A stretch of 64,000 bases of DNA from Franzmannia qiaohouensis. Its GTDB lineage: Bacteria; Pseudomonadota; Gammaproteobacteria; Pseudomonadales; Halomonadaceae. A model generated the notes under the pieces. That model ran no database searches. It saw only the letters and a program-made list of their open reading frames with translations, and was not told the origin of the DNA. Shown one piece after another: positions 1 to 7,771 of the stretch; positions within the stretch are counted from its first letter, which is position 1, and each line of letters begins with the position of its first letter. The translations under genes and the position numbers were made by a program. The stretch is taken from contig NZ_JARWAM010000001.1 of the NCBI RefSeq assembly GCF_031451695.1, forward strand, positions 248,001-312,000. The letters are read 5' to 3'.

Positions 1-227
1 CGGGCGAAATGCTCGCAGGAGCCCTGGGCGATGGCGCTGGCACGCGCATCGAAGCTGGGTTGCGGTTCCGGCTCAACGTCTATACTCGAAGGCAGCGTAG
101 CCGGTTCGATCACCGCCACCTTGAGCGCGTCACGCTCGATCAGCGGCGCCAGCGCCGCCGCCAGGCTGGCACCGACCAGCCCGCCACCTACGATGGCGAT
201 ATCCACTCGACTGACTGGCTGCTTCAT
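1..227 (-). CDS. ubiH: 2-octaprenyl-6-methoxyphenol hydroxylase, N-terminal part
   Basis: This is the first 75 codons of an FAD-dependent ubiquinone-biosynthesis hydroxylase; the rest lies beyond the window. The N-terminus MKQPVSRVDIAIVGGGLVGA carries the GxGxxG-type dinucleotide-binding motif (GGGLVGAS) after a short lead. It is followed about 50 residues later by FDARASAIAQGS, the DxRxxAI element typical of UbiH/UbiF-type monooxygenases. It follows pepP on the same strand with a gap of about 66 bases, the ygfB-pepP-ubiH order known from enterobacteria. A UbiF-type paralogue cannot be excluded from so short a piece, but the pepP neighbour favours UbiH. Confidence 0.82.
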   Translation of the reverse strand, partial: MKQPVSRVDIAIVGGGLVGASLAAALAPLIERDALKVAVIEPATLPSSIDVEPEPQPSFDARASAIAQGSCEHFA

Positions 228-293
228 GCGTAGCGCCTCTCGCTGCTATTACGTAATTTACGTAATGTAGATTTCAACCACTCCGCACACTGA

Positions 294-1652
294 TCACGAC
301 GTGACCATCAGCGCCTCGATATCCTCGACCCGCTTGGGCACCGCCGCGGTCAACACCTCGTGGCCGTTTACCGTCACCGCCACATCGTCCTCGATGCGTA
401 TGCCGATCCCGCGATACTCAGCGGGAATGTCCTCGGCATCAGGTACGTAGAGGCCCGGCTCCACGGTAAGCACCATGCCCGGCAGCAGCCCTCGTGGCTC
501 GCCGTCGAGGCGATAGTCGCCGACGTCGTGGACATCCAGCCCCAGCCAGTGCGAGGTGGAGTGCAGATAAAAGCGGCGGTAGGCGTCGCTGTCGATGTTG
601 GCCTCGAGCTCACCCTCGAGCAGGCCCAGCGCCAGCAGCCCCTGGGTCAGGTCGCGTACCACGCCATCGTGGATCGCCTTGAGCGTCACCCCCGGCGCCA
701 CCGCTGCCACGGCGCGCTCCTGGGCCGCCAGCACTACCTCGTAGAGCGCGCGCTGCGCCGCGTTGAAACGGCCGCTGACCGGGAAGGTGCGGGTGATGTC
801 GCCGGCATAGAGGTCGAACTCGGCACCGGCGTCGATCAGCACCAGTTCGCCGTCACGTAGCGCATCGCGGTTGGAGATGTAGTGGAGTACGCAGGCGTTG
901 GCGCCGCCGCCGACGATGCTGGCATAGGCCGGGCCGCTGGCGCCGTGCCACATGAATTCGTGCTCCAGCTCGGCCTGCAGCTGATACTCATGCAGGCCCG
1001 GCGCTGCGGTGCGCATGGCGCGCAGGTGGGCACGCGCCGAGATCTCGCCGGCGTGGCGCAGCAGCGCAAGCTCCGCCGCGCTCTTGACCAGGCGCTGTTC
1101 GTGAATCAGTGCCGCCACGTCGCTGAATCGACTCGGCGCCACGGCGCCTTGCCGGCGTCGCCCCTGCAGCTCGCCGCGCACGGCCTCGGCCAGGGCCATG
1201 GCCTCGGCGTCATCGAACGGCACGTAAAGCGTCTCGCGGCCATCGAGCAACTCTGCCAACCGCGCCTCGCGCTCGGCGTTCTCGAACGCCTGGTCGATGC
1301 CAAACTCGGCCTCGGCACCGGCCGCGCCGAGGCGTACGCCGGTCCAGGCTTCGAGGGTGGCGTCCTTGTCCTGGCAGAACAGCACGCACTCGCCGGCCTC
1401 GCGGCCGGGCAATAGCAGCAGCAGGGCGTCCGGTTCGGGAAAGCCGCTCAGGTAGTGGAAGTCGCTGTTCTGGCGGAAGGCGAACTCGCTGTCCCGCGAG
1501 CGGGTCACCAGGGTCGCCGCCGGCAGCAGCACGGCACTATTGGGCGCCAGCGAGGCCATCAGTGTGAGGCGACGGTCGCGATATTCGGCCAGGCCGATCG
1601 GCGCCGGTCGTGGCAGGGCGGGGGGCAGCAGCATGGCATCTCGAGACGACAT
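294..1652 (-). CDS. pepP: Xaa-Pro aminopeptidase P
   Basis: A cytoplasmic metallo-aminopeptidase that removes N-terminal residues preceding proline. The 452-residue length fits the family (E. coli about 440). An N-terminal creatinase-like domain covers roughly residues 15-150 and the pita-bread catalytic domain about 180-440. The dinuclear metal ligands are visible in order: LIDAGAEFDLYAGDITRTF (two Asp), HWLGLDVHDVG (His), LTVEPGLY (Glu) and GIRIEDD (Glu). The start codon directly follows the ygfB stop, so the two are probably coupled. ubiH follows downstream on the same strand. Confidence 0.95.
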   Translation of the reverse strand: MSSRDAMLLPPALPRPAPIGLAEYRDRRLTLMASLAPNSAVLLPAATLVTRSRDSEFAFRQNSDFHYLSGFPEPDALLLLLPGREAGECVLFCQDKDATLEAWTGVRLGAAGAEAEFGIDQAFENAEREARLAELLDGRETLYVPFDDAEAMALAEAVRGELQGRRRQGAVAPSRFSDVAALIHEQRLVKSAAELALLRHAGEISARAHLRAMRTAAPGLHEYQLQAELEHEFMWHGASGPAYASIVGGGANACVLHYISNRDALRDGELVLIDAGAEFDLYAGDITRTFPVSGRFNAAQRALYEVVLAAQERAVAAVAPGVTLKAIHDGVVRDLTQGLLALGLLEGELEANIDSDAYRRFYLHSTSHWLGLDVHDVGDYRLDGEPRGLLPGMVLTVEPGLYVPDAEDIPAEYRGIGIRIEDDVAVTVNGHEVLTAAVPKRVEDIEALMVTS

Positions 1653-2225
1653 TCAGTGGGGCTCCTCGACCTGTTCGACCTGAGGCTTGCCGGGGTGCTG
1701 CTCGGTGTACAGCAGCATCGCCGCCATGCGGACGTGCTCGGTCAGCGCGAACAGATCGTTCTCGTTTTCGCTGCTCTCCTCGAGCTCGGTGTCGATGGCG
1801 GCCAGCCCCTCGAGATCGTCCAGCGCTTCGCGCAGCGGCGCCGACCAGCCCTGGCGCCGCTCGGGATCGACATCGTTGAGTACCTCGAGAAAGCCCAGCG
1901 TCCACTCCTGCAGGCCGCGGGCGCGCTCGGCCAGCGAGAACATCTCGTCGGGGAGCAGCGGCTCGTAGTTGAGCGCTTCGCCAGCCAGCGCCTCGAGACT
2001 CTGGCGACGCCAGGCCAGCAACACCTCGGCGCTTTCCTGGTCGTGGGGCTGGTCGACGCCCAGCGCATCGCAGAGCTCATTGAGCCAGGCGTCGGCGGCC
2101 AGGTCGTGGAGGGCCAGGCTGGCGGCCAGCCGGCCATCGAGAAAGGCTGGCGACTGCAGGCTGCCGTGAACGAGGAAGGCATCGGCGACGTCGGAGAAGC
2201 TGAGCTGGTGGTTGATCACTGACAT
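1653..2225 (-). CDS. ygfB: YgfB/YecA family (UPF0149) protein
   Basis: A 190-residue acidic protein of the UPF0149 family, recognised by length, position upstream of pepP and internal features such as LHDLAADAWLNELCDALGVD and the acidic LEESSENENDLFALTEHVR segment. The start at 2225 (MSVINHQLSFSDV) is preferred over an upstream in-frame codon because it matches the usual family length (about 190). The molecular role is poorly known. It heads the ygfB-pepP-ubiH operon, divergent from zapA, with a shared 145-base control region. Confidence 0.85.
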   Translation of the reverse strand: MSVINHQLSFSDVADAFLVHGSLQSPAFLDGRLAASLALHDLAADAWLNELCDALGVDQPHDQESAEVLLAWRRQSLEALAGEALNYEPLLPDEMFSLAERARGLQEWTLGFLEVLNDVDPERRQGWSAPLREALDDLEGLAAIDTELEESSENENDLFALTEHVRMAAMLLYTEQHPGKPQVEQVEEPH

Positions 2226-2370
2226 GACAAAACATCCGCGGGAGTAGGGGGCGAGCCACAGCGGCGCGTTGACCGTCTGCAAGCGGCTCTCTTATGATGA
2301 TCGAATAGCCATAGCCTAACGCATCTGCCCCACTATTGGCCCACCCTCATCCCTTGCCCGGGAGCGCACC

Positions 2371-2670
2371 ATGACCGATGACAGCCGGCCGACCACCGAG
2401 ATCACGCTGCTGGGGCGCAGCTACGTGATCGCCTGCCCGCCGGAGGAGCAGGCGCAGCTCAACCGTGCGTCTCGCTACTTGGATCGCGCCATGCACGGCA
2501 TCCATGCCCGAGGCAAGGTGCTCGGCGCCGAGAAGATCGCCCTTATGGCGGCCCTCAATATCACCCACGAGCTACTCCAGGCCCTCGACGAGCGCAAAGA
2601 CAGCGAGGCCGCCCTGGAGCGGCTAGGCCAGCGCCTCGAACAGGCCGTGGCCGATGTCACGCCACGCTGA
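2371..2670 (+). CDS. zapA: cell division protein ZapA
   Basis: A 99-residue Z-ring-associated protein that bundles FtsZ at mid-cell. The N-terminal part (TEITLLGRSYVIACPPEEQ, residues 9-27) is the characteristic ZapA beta-sheet domain. It is followed by a long helix (about 45-95) that forms the tetrameric coiled coil. A GGGAG ribosome-binding site lies 7 bases before the ATG. It is divergent from ygfB and followed by the 6S RNA gene and fthC, the standard gammaproteobacterial order. Confidence 0.93.
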   Translation: MTDDSRPTTEITLLGRSYVIACPPEEQAQLNRASRYLDRAMHGIHARGKVLGAEKIALMAALNITHELLQALDERKDSEAALERLGQRLEQAVADVTPR

Positions 2671-2697
2671 ATGGCGGCGATAATTCACGCCTTCGCT

Positions 2698-2725
2698 TTG
2701 GCGCACCCGCCGCCTCTGTTAGGAT
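2698..2725 (+). promoter_or_regulatory. sigma-70 promoter of 6S RNA
   Basis: TTGGCG (2698-2703) and TAGGAT (2720-2725) are separated by 16 bases. The expected start near 2731-2733 coincides with the 5' end of the 6S RNA closing stem. Confidence 0.6.
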
Positions 2726-2731
2726 GAAGGC

Positions 2732-2917
2732 GTTCTCTGGGGTGTGCGCCAGTCGTTATAGTCCCTCGAGCCTATGCGCAGTACCCAGGGGGCCAAATGC
2801 TAGACAGACCCGTGTGCATGTCCGTGCGACGGAAAGCCTGACGGTCTGTCTGCGGCCACCCACCTTGAACCAATGGGTTCAAGGGCCAGAACGACAGCGG
2901 CACTCCGGGGAACTCTT
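2732..2917 (+). ncRNA. ssrS: 6S RNA
   Basis: The regulatory RNA that mimics an open promoter and binds sigma-70 RNA polymerase in stationary phase. The 5' end (TTCTCTGGGGTGTGCGCCAG) can pair with the 3' end (GGCACTCCGGGGAACT), the closing stem of 6S RNA. The interior includes the conserved-looking AAGCCTGACGGTCTGTCTGC region and the GTTCAAGGGCC element. It sits between zapA and fthC, as in E. coli. Ends are estimated within a few bases from pairing. The 3' end is only about 27 bases before fthC, so co-transcription followed by processing is likely. Confidence 0.9.
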
Positions 2918-2943
2918 CATACCTTATTGCGCGACTTAGCTCC

Positions 2944-3573
2944 GTGACACACGCCACCTCGACACTTGCCGAGCAGCGCCGCCAGCTGCGTCGTGACCTG
3001 CGTCGCCGACGCCGTGCGCTGAGCGCCAGCCAGCAGCGCGATGCCTCACGCCGTCTCTGCCATCAGCTGCGCCAGCTGCCCGAACTGCAGCGCACGCGAC
3101 GCGTTGCCCTGTACCTGCCCAACGACGGCGAAATCGATCCCACGCCGCTACTCGACTGGCTCGAACGGCGCGGCGCCAGGGCCTATCTGCCGGTACTGAT
3201 GCCACTGGCCGACAACCGCCTGTGGTTCGTCCACTATCATGCCGAGACGCCAATGGTGCGCAACCGCTTCGGCATCCTCGAACCCAGCACGCGTCACGCC
3301 GCACACCGCGCGCGACGCCTGCCAGCCTGGGCGCTGGATCTGGTGCTGCTGCCGCTGGTGGGCTTCGACGCCCACGGCCAGCGCATGGGCATGGGCGGCG
3401 GCTTCTACGACCGCAGCTTCGCTTTTACCCGCCGCGGCGGCCCGCGACCGCGCCTGCTCGGCATAGCCCACGCCTGCCAGCAGGTTGCGGCGCTGCCCAG
3501 CGCCGGCTGGGACATCCCGCTGGACGCCATCGTCAGCGATACCGGGGTGATACGCCCGCCGCGTGCTACCTGA
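2944..3573 (+). CDS. fthC: 5-formyltetrahydrofolate cyclo-ligase
   Basis: A 209-residue cytoplasmic enzyme that converts 5-formyl-THF to 5,10-methenyl-THF using ATP. Recognisable elements are the basic N-terminal helix (RRQLRRDLRRRRRALS, about 13-28), RVALYLPNDGEIDP near residue 55, LVLLPLVGFDAHGQRMGMG near 137 with the ATP/folate-binding glycine-rich turn, and GFYDRSFAF. The only in-frame start giving the family length is a GTG at 2944. No convincing ribosome-binding site precedes it, which may reflect processing from the 6S transcript. A 5-FCL downstream of 6S RNA is a conserved arrangement. Confidence 0.93.
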   Translation: MTHATSTLAEQRRQLRRDLRRRRRALSASQQRDASRRLCHQLRQLPELQRTRRVALYLPNDGEIDPTPLLDWLERRGARAYLPVLMPLADNRLWFVHYHAETPMVRNRFGILEPSTRHAAHRARRLPAWALDLVLLPLVGFDAHGQRMGMGGGFYDRSFAFTRRGGPRPRLLGIAHACQQVAALPSAGWDIPLDAIVSDTGVIRPPRAT

Positions 3574-3587
3574 GCCACCCACGAAAA

Positions 3588-3615
3588 AGCCGATGCAGGT
3601 TACCCCGCATCGGCT
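3588..3615 (-). terminator. Rho-independent terminator on the minus strand
   Basis: A perfect 9-bp inverted repeat (3588-3596 with 3607-3615) is followed, reading the minus strand, by a run of five T. It lies 44 bases past the stop codon of the 31-residue ORF at 3660-3755 and shows that this short reading frame ends a real transcript. Confidence 0.8.
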
Positions 3616-3659
3616 CGGTCGTTCTCTGGTCATGGCACTGCCGTGCCAGGGATGTCCAC

Positions 3660-3755
3660 TCAGCTGCCGGCGAGTGCCTGGGCGTAGCCGGTCGCCACGA
3701 CACCGATGACAAACAGCAGCGCCAATGCCATGACCAGATCGGGCTTGCGCTTCAT
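3660..3755 (-). CDS. 31-residue single-span membrane miniprotein
   Basis: A short reading frame encoding MKRKPDLVMALALLFVIGVV plus an 11-residue tail. It has a positively charged N-terminus (K2, R3, K4), one hydrophobic segment (about residues 7-23) and a short tail ending AGS, so it should sit in the inner membrane with its N-terminus in the cytoplasm. A GGAGC ribosome-binding site lies 7 bases before the ATG, and a good terminator follows the stop. The upstream minus strand has a possible -10 (TATAGT at about 3816-3821). I do not recognise a family. It could be a subunit or regulator of a membrane complex, but nothing nearby shows which. Confidence 0.72.
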   Translation of the reverse strand: MKRKPDLVMALALLFVIGVVATGYAQALAGS

Positions 3756-3933
3756 GAATAGCTCCGTGAAATCGTTACATTCGGAAACATTAATGTCGCC
3801 CCTGACGACAGGCTGACTATAGGCCCCAAGGACGACAAAAACAACCGTCTCAATCCCACGATTAGACCATCAAACCCCTACCATATCCGCAGCAGCGAGT
3901 GAGTTGGCACTTACTACGGTATGCCGTTATGGA

Positions 3934-5448
3934 TCACGCCATAAACAGCCGATAGGCGGCGTTATCGGTCTCCTTCCAGTAGCGATAGCCGATCTCGTCG
4001 AAGTGCTCCTCGACGTGGCTACGATCGCCGTTGGGGATCTGCATGCCCACCAGTACCCGCCCATAGGCGGCACCATGGTTGCGATAGTGAAACAGTGAAA
4101 TGTTCCAGTCGTGGGGCAGGTGGGTGAGGAAATTCATCAGCGCACCAGGGCGCTCGGGAAACTCGAAGCGGTAGACCTCCTCCTCGAAATGCTGCTTGGG
4201 CCGGCCGCCGCCGAGGTGTCGAATATGCAGCTTGGCCAGCTCGTTGTCGGTGAGATCCTCCACCGGGTAGCCCGCCTCAATCAGCCGGTCGATGACCGCC
4301 TGGCGGTCCTCTCCGCCCGGCTTGACCTGCACCCCGACGAAGATATGCGCGCTCTCCGGGTCCGCATAGCGATAGTTGAACTCGGTGACCATGCGCTTGC
4401 CGATGGTCTTGCAGAACTTCTTGAAGCTGCCCGGCCGTTCGGGAATGGTGACCGCCAGGATCGCCTCGCGCTGCTCGCCAAGCTCGGTGCGCTCGGCGAT
4501 GTGCTGCAGGCGATCGAAGTTGGTATTGGCCCCGGAGTTGATGCACAGCAGGGTCTGGCCCTCGACCCCGGTCTGCTGGATATACTTCTTGAGTCCCGCC
4601 AGCGACAGCGCCCCGGAGGTTTCCGCCACCGCCCGGGTATCATCGAAGATGTCCTTGACCGCGGCACACATCTCGTCGGTATTGACGGTGATCACCTCAT
4701 CGACGAGGTCGCGCATGATCTTGAACGGCATCTCGCCGATCTGCGCCACCGCCACGCCTTCGGCGAACACGCCAACCTGGTCCAGGGTCACCCGTTTGCC
4801 GGCGTCCAGCGCCGCCTTGAGGCAGGCGCTGTCCTCGGCCTCGACGCCGATCACCTTGATGTCGGGACGCAGGTATTTGAGGTAGGCCGCCACCCCGGCA
4901 ATCAGGCCGCCGCCGCCGACCGGCACGAACACCGCGTCGAGGCGGCCGCCGTGCTGGCGCAGGATCTCCACGCCGATGGTGCCTTGGCCGGCGATCACAT
5001 CGATATCGTCGAACGGCGGGATGTAGGTATAGCCGTGCTCGGCGACCAGCTCGCGGGCGTGCTCGGCGGCCGCCGAGAAGGCGTCGCCCTTGAGGATCAC
5101 CTTGGCGCCCCGGGCGCGCACCGCCTGGACCTTGATGTCGGGGGTAATCCGCGGCATCACGATCACCGCCTTGACCCCCATCAGCTTGGCGGCCATGGCC
5201 AGGCCCTGGGCGTGGTTGCCCGCCGAGGCGGCAATCACGCCCTTGGCTTTCTGCGCCTCGCTGAGCTGGGTCATCTTGTTGTAGGCGCCGCGAATCTTGA
5301 ACGAGTAGACCGGCTGCAGGTCCTCGCGCTTGATCAGAATGGTGTTGTTGAAGCGACGGGAAAGGAAGGGTGCCGGTGAGATCGGCGTTTCGCGGGCGGC
5401 ATCGTAGACCCGGGCCTGGAGAATCTTCTTGACGGTAGCTTCGAGCAT
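3934..5448 (-). CDS. ilvA: biosynthetic L-threonine dehydratase
   Basis: The PLP enzyme that deaminates threonine to 2-oxobutyrate, the first committed step to isoleucine. The 504-residue length equals the biosynthetic (regulated) form. The catalytic domain covers about 1-320, with the PLP lysine in YSFKIRGAYNKM (about residue 51), SAGNHAQG (about 75-82) and a glycine-rich phosphate loop PVGGGGLIAG (about 176-185). The C-terminal part (about 325-504) holds two ACT-like allosteric repeats, recognisable from the parallel IPERPGSFKKF and FPERPGALMNF elements. A leader peptide or attenuator is not evident upstream. rpiA is divergent. Confidence 0.95.
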   Translation of the reverse strand: MLEATVKKILQARVYDAARETPISPAPFLSRRFNNTILIKREDLQPVYSFKIRGAYNKMTQLSEAQKAKGVIAASAGNHAQGLAMAAKLMGVKAVIVMPRITPDIKVQAVRARGAKVILKGDAFSAAAEHARELVAEHGYTYIPPFDDIDVIAGQGTIGVEILRQHGGRLDAVFVPVGGGGLIAGVAAYLKYLRPDIKVIGVEAEDSACLKAALDAGKRVTLDQVGVFAEGVAVAQIGEMPFKIMRDLVDEVITVNTDEMCAAVKDIFDDTRAVAETSGALSLAGLKKYIQQTGVEGQTLLCINSGANTNFDRLQHIAERTELGEQREAILAVTIPERPGSFKKFCKTIGKRMVTEFNYRYADPESAHIFVGVQVKPGGEDRQAVIDRLIEAGYPVEDLTDNELAKLHIRHLGGGRPKQHFEEEVYRFEFPERPGALMNFLTHLPHDWNISLFHYRNHGAAYGRVLVGMQIPNGDRSHVEEHFDEIGYRYWKETDNAAYRLFMA

Positions 5449-5795
5449 CCTGATGTCCTGATGGGGGAAGGCAGCGAGAAAAGCGCCTGCCGTAAACGGC
5501 AGAGAAAACCCCTATTGGTAGCATTGCCGCGGCCCCGGCGTCCAGCGCGCCATCCATGGGCAGCACTATCCTAGATCACTGCAGTATCTTGGGACTGATC
5601 CGTCGGCAGGGCTACGAGGAGGCGCTGTGAACCCGTCCCTGGGCGCTACCTGCGCCATCCATGGCGCAGAACCTCCTCTTCGGTCTGCCACCGGCGTCCC
5701 TCTCTAAAGGCGCAGCCGTGATTACCTTGATCCACAGTGGCAGGTGGCTGACGTATACTGGCGGCGCCCACATTCACCAGCCGCGATCAACTCCC
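5449..5795. promoter_or_regulatory. divergent ilvA/rpiA intergenic region
   Basis: This 347-base gap holds the promoters of two divergent genes. Visible are a small hairpin CTGCCG-TAAA-CGGCAG (5487-5502) just upstream of ilvA, an 8-bp perfect inverted repeat (5650-5657 with 5662-5669), and a TATACT -10 candidate at 5754-5759 pointing toward rpiA without a clear -35. A reading frame beginning at 5661 runs into rpiA in frame, but its upstream part lacks a ribosome-binding site and looks non-coding. Confidence 0.45.
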
Positions 5796-6473
5796 ATGAC
5801 CCAAGACGAACTCAAGGACGCCGTGGCCGCCGCCGCCATCGATGAAATCCGTCCGCATCTCGCCCGCAATACCGTGCTCGGCATCGGCACCGGCTCCACC
5901 GCCAACCTTTTCATCGACCGCCTGGCCGGGCTGCGCGACGACTTCAAGGGCGCCGTGGCCAGCTCCGAGGCCAGCGCCGAGCGCCTGCGGCGCCACGACA
6001 TCGAGGTCTTCGAGCTCAACGAGGTCGGCAGCGTGCCTTTCTATATCGACGGGGCAGACGAAGTGAACGCTCACTTACATATGATCAAGGGCGGTGGCGC
6101 GGCTCTGACCCGCGAGAAGATCGTCGCCGCCTGCAGCGAGCGCTTCATCTGCATTGCCGACGCCTCCAAGCGGGTGGCGCGCCTCGGTGCCTTCCCGCTG
6201 CCGGTGGAGGTGATCCCCATGGCGCGCTCCTATGTGGCCCGCGAACTGGTCAAGCTCGGCGCAGACCCGGTCTATCGCCAGGGGGTAGTGACCGACAACG
6301 GCAACCAGATCATCGACTGCTTCGACTTCATGATCGACGACCCGCTGGCCATGGAGGCGCGCCTCAACGCCATCGTCGGGGTGGTCACCAACGGTTTGTT
6401 CGCCGCTCGCGGTGCCGACGTGCTGCTGCTCGGCGATACGAACGGTGTCGAGCGGCTGACGCCCATCGAGTGA
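5796..6473 (+). CDS. rpiA: ribose-5-phosphate isomerase A
   Basis: It interconverts ribose 5-phosphate and ribulose 5-phosphate in the pentose phosphate pathway. The 225 residues match the family (about 219 in E. coli). The N-terminus MTQDELKDAVAAAAIDEI fits other RpiA proteins and fixes the start at 5796, not at an upstream in-frame ATG. Key elements are GIGTGSTANLFID (phosphate-binding loop, about 30), FYIDGADEVN (catalytic Asp pair, about 80), MIKGGGAALTREKI (catalytic Lys and Glu, about 93-107) and VVTDNGNQIIDC. Confidence 0.96.
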   Translation: MTQDELKDAVAAAAIDEIRPHLARNTVLGIGTGSTANLFIDRLAGLRDDFKGAVASSEASAERLRRHDIEVFELNEVGSVPFYIDGADEVNAHLHMIKGGGAALTREKIVAACSERFICIADASKRVARLGAFPLPVEVIPMARSYVARELVKLGADPVYRQGVVTDNGNQIIDCFDFMIDDPLAMEARLNAIVGVVTNGLFAARGADVLLLGDTNGVERLTPIE

Positions 6474-6481
6474 GCGAGCAC

Positions 6482-7771
6482 TCACTCACCCTGCAGCAGT
6501 TGCGCCAGTCCTTGCCGGGTACGCGCCAGGGCGCCGCGATTGGCCGCCACCACCCGCTGACCGGCTACGCCCTGGCGTAGCCGCTCGGCGTCGTCATCGA
6601 ACAGCGTGGCGAGCGCAGTCGCCAGGTCACCGGCGTCGGCGACGCGCACCAGCGCACCAACCTCATCCAGCGTCTCGGCGATGTCCGCAAAGTTGGCCAG
6701 CTGCTCGCCGCTCAGCAGCGGGGTGCCCATCGCCGCCGGCTCGAGCAGGTTGTGGCCGCCCACCGGCACCAGGCTACCGCCGACGAAGGCCAGGTCGGCT
6801 GCGCCATACAGCAGGGTGAGCTCACCCAGGGTATCGCCCAGGTAGACGGCATCATCGTGGCTCGGCAGCTGCCCCTGGGCGCGGCGCGGCGCCGCCATGC
6901 CGTGCGCCGCGCACAGCGCTGCCACCGCCGCGAAGCGCTGCGGATGGCGGGGCACCAGGATCAGCAGGGCGTCCGGATGAGAGCGCCGCAGCAGCGCATG
7001 GGCCTCGAGCAGCTGCTCGTCCTCTCCTGGGTGGGTGGAGCCAGCGATCCATACCGGCCGGTTGCCGAACTCGGTACGCAGCGCCTCTGCCGCGCTGCGC
7101 AGCTCAGGCGCCACGCTGATATCGAACTTCAGCGAGCCGACCGCCTGGCTGCGGTCGGCGGCCATGCCCAGCGCCCGGAAGCGGGCAAGATCCTCCGCCG
7201 ACTTGGCGGCCAGCCAGTCGACCCCGCACAGTGCGTCCTGAATCAGCGGCCGGATCCACCGGTAGCGCGCGAAGGCCTGCGGCGAGAGGCGGCCGTTGAC
7301 CACCGCCAGCGGTATGCCCCGCCGGCGGCAGGCGGCCAGCAGGTTGGGCCACAGCTCGGTTTCGAAGATGATCGCCATCTGCGGCGCCAGCCGCGCCAGA
7401 AAGCGCCGCGTCGCCCCGGGGTAGTCCAGGGGCAGGAAGCGGTGGTGAAGCCGCGCCGCCAGGCCCGCTTCACGGCGCAGCGCCTCGACGCGTTCGGCGC
7501 CGGTGGCGGTCATGGTAGTGACCGTGAGGTGATGGTCGGGGTAGTCGTCGAGCAGCGCCTCGATCAGCGGCCGGGCGGCGATCACCTCGCCCAGCGAGGC
7601 GCAGTGCAGCCACAGGCCGGGGCCGGGCGGCGCCTCGATCAGCCCCAGCCGCTCGCGGCGCGGCCGAGCAGGGCGCTGCTCGCGCCACACCCGGCGCCAC
7701 ACCAGCGGCGTCAGCAGCGCCAGTGCCAGCGAATAGAGCCACCGCGCCCAGGGCTTGCCCGCCGCCGCCAT
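6482..7771 (-). CDS. waaA: 3-deoxy-D-manno-octulosonic acid transferase
   Basis: An inner-membrane-anchored GT30 enzyme that adds Kdo from CMP-Kdo to lipid IVA. The 429 residues begin with a membrane anchor (about 10-28), then the donor/acceptor element LWLHCASLGEV (about 52-62) with the catalytic Glu, IFETELWPNLL (about 133) and the C-terminal GGSLVPVGGHNLLEPA CMP-Kdo-binding signature. The start overlaps the hldE stop (TGATG), making it the last gene of an opsX-hldE-waaA operon. With a KdkA kinase next door, WaaA may transfer a single Kdo as in Haemophilus; this is inference. Confidence 0.95.
   Translation of the reverse strand: MAAAGKPWARWLYSLALALLTPLVWRRVWREQRPARPRRERLGLIEAPPGPGLWLHCASLGEVIAARPLIEALLDDYPDHHLTVTTMTATGAERVEALRREAGLAARLHHRFLPLDYPGATRRFLARLAPQMAIIFETELWPNLLAACRRRGIPLAVVNGRLSPQAFARYRWIRPLIQDALCGVDWLAAKSAEDLARFRALGMAADRSQAVGSLKFDISVAPELRSAAEALRTEFGNRPVWIAGSTHPGEDEQLLEAHALLRRSHPDALLILVPRHPQRFAAVAALCAAHGMAAPRRAQGQLPSHDDAVYLGDTLGELTLLYGAADLAFVGGSLVPVGGHNLLEPAAMGTPLLSGEQLANFADIAETLDEVGALVRVADAGDLATALATLFDDDAERLRQGVAGQRVVAANRGALARTRQGLAQLLQGE

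Noticed and set aside
4111..5379. Long plus-strand reading frame of 422 codons opposite ilvA
   Set aside because: It lies fully antisense to ilvA and is a high-GC shadow frame.
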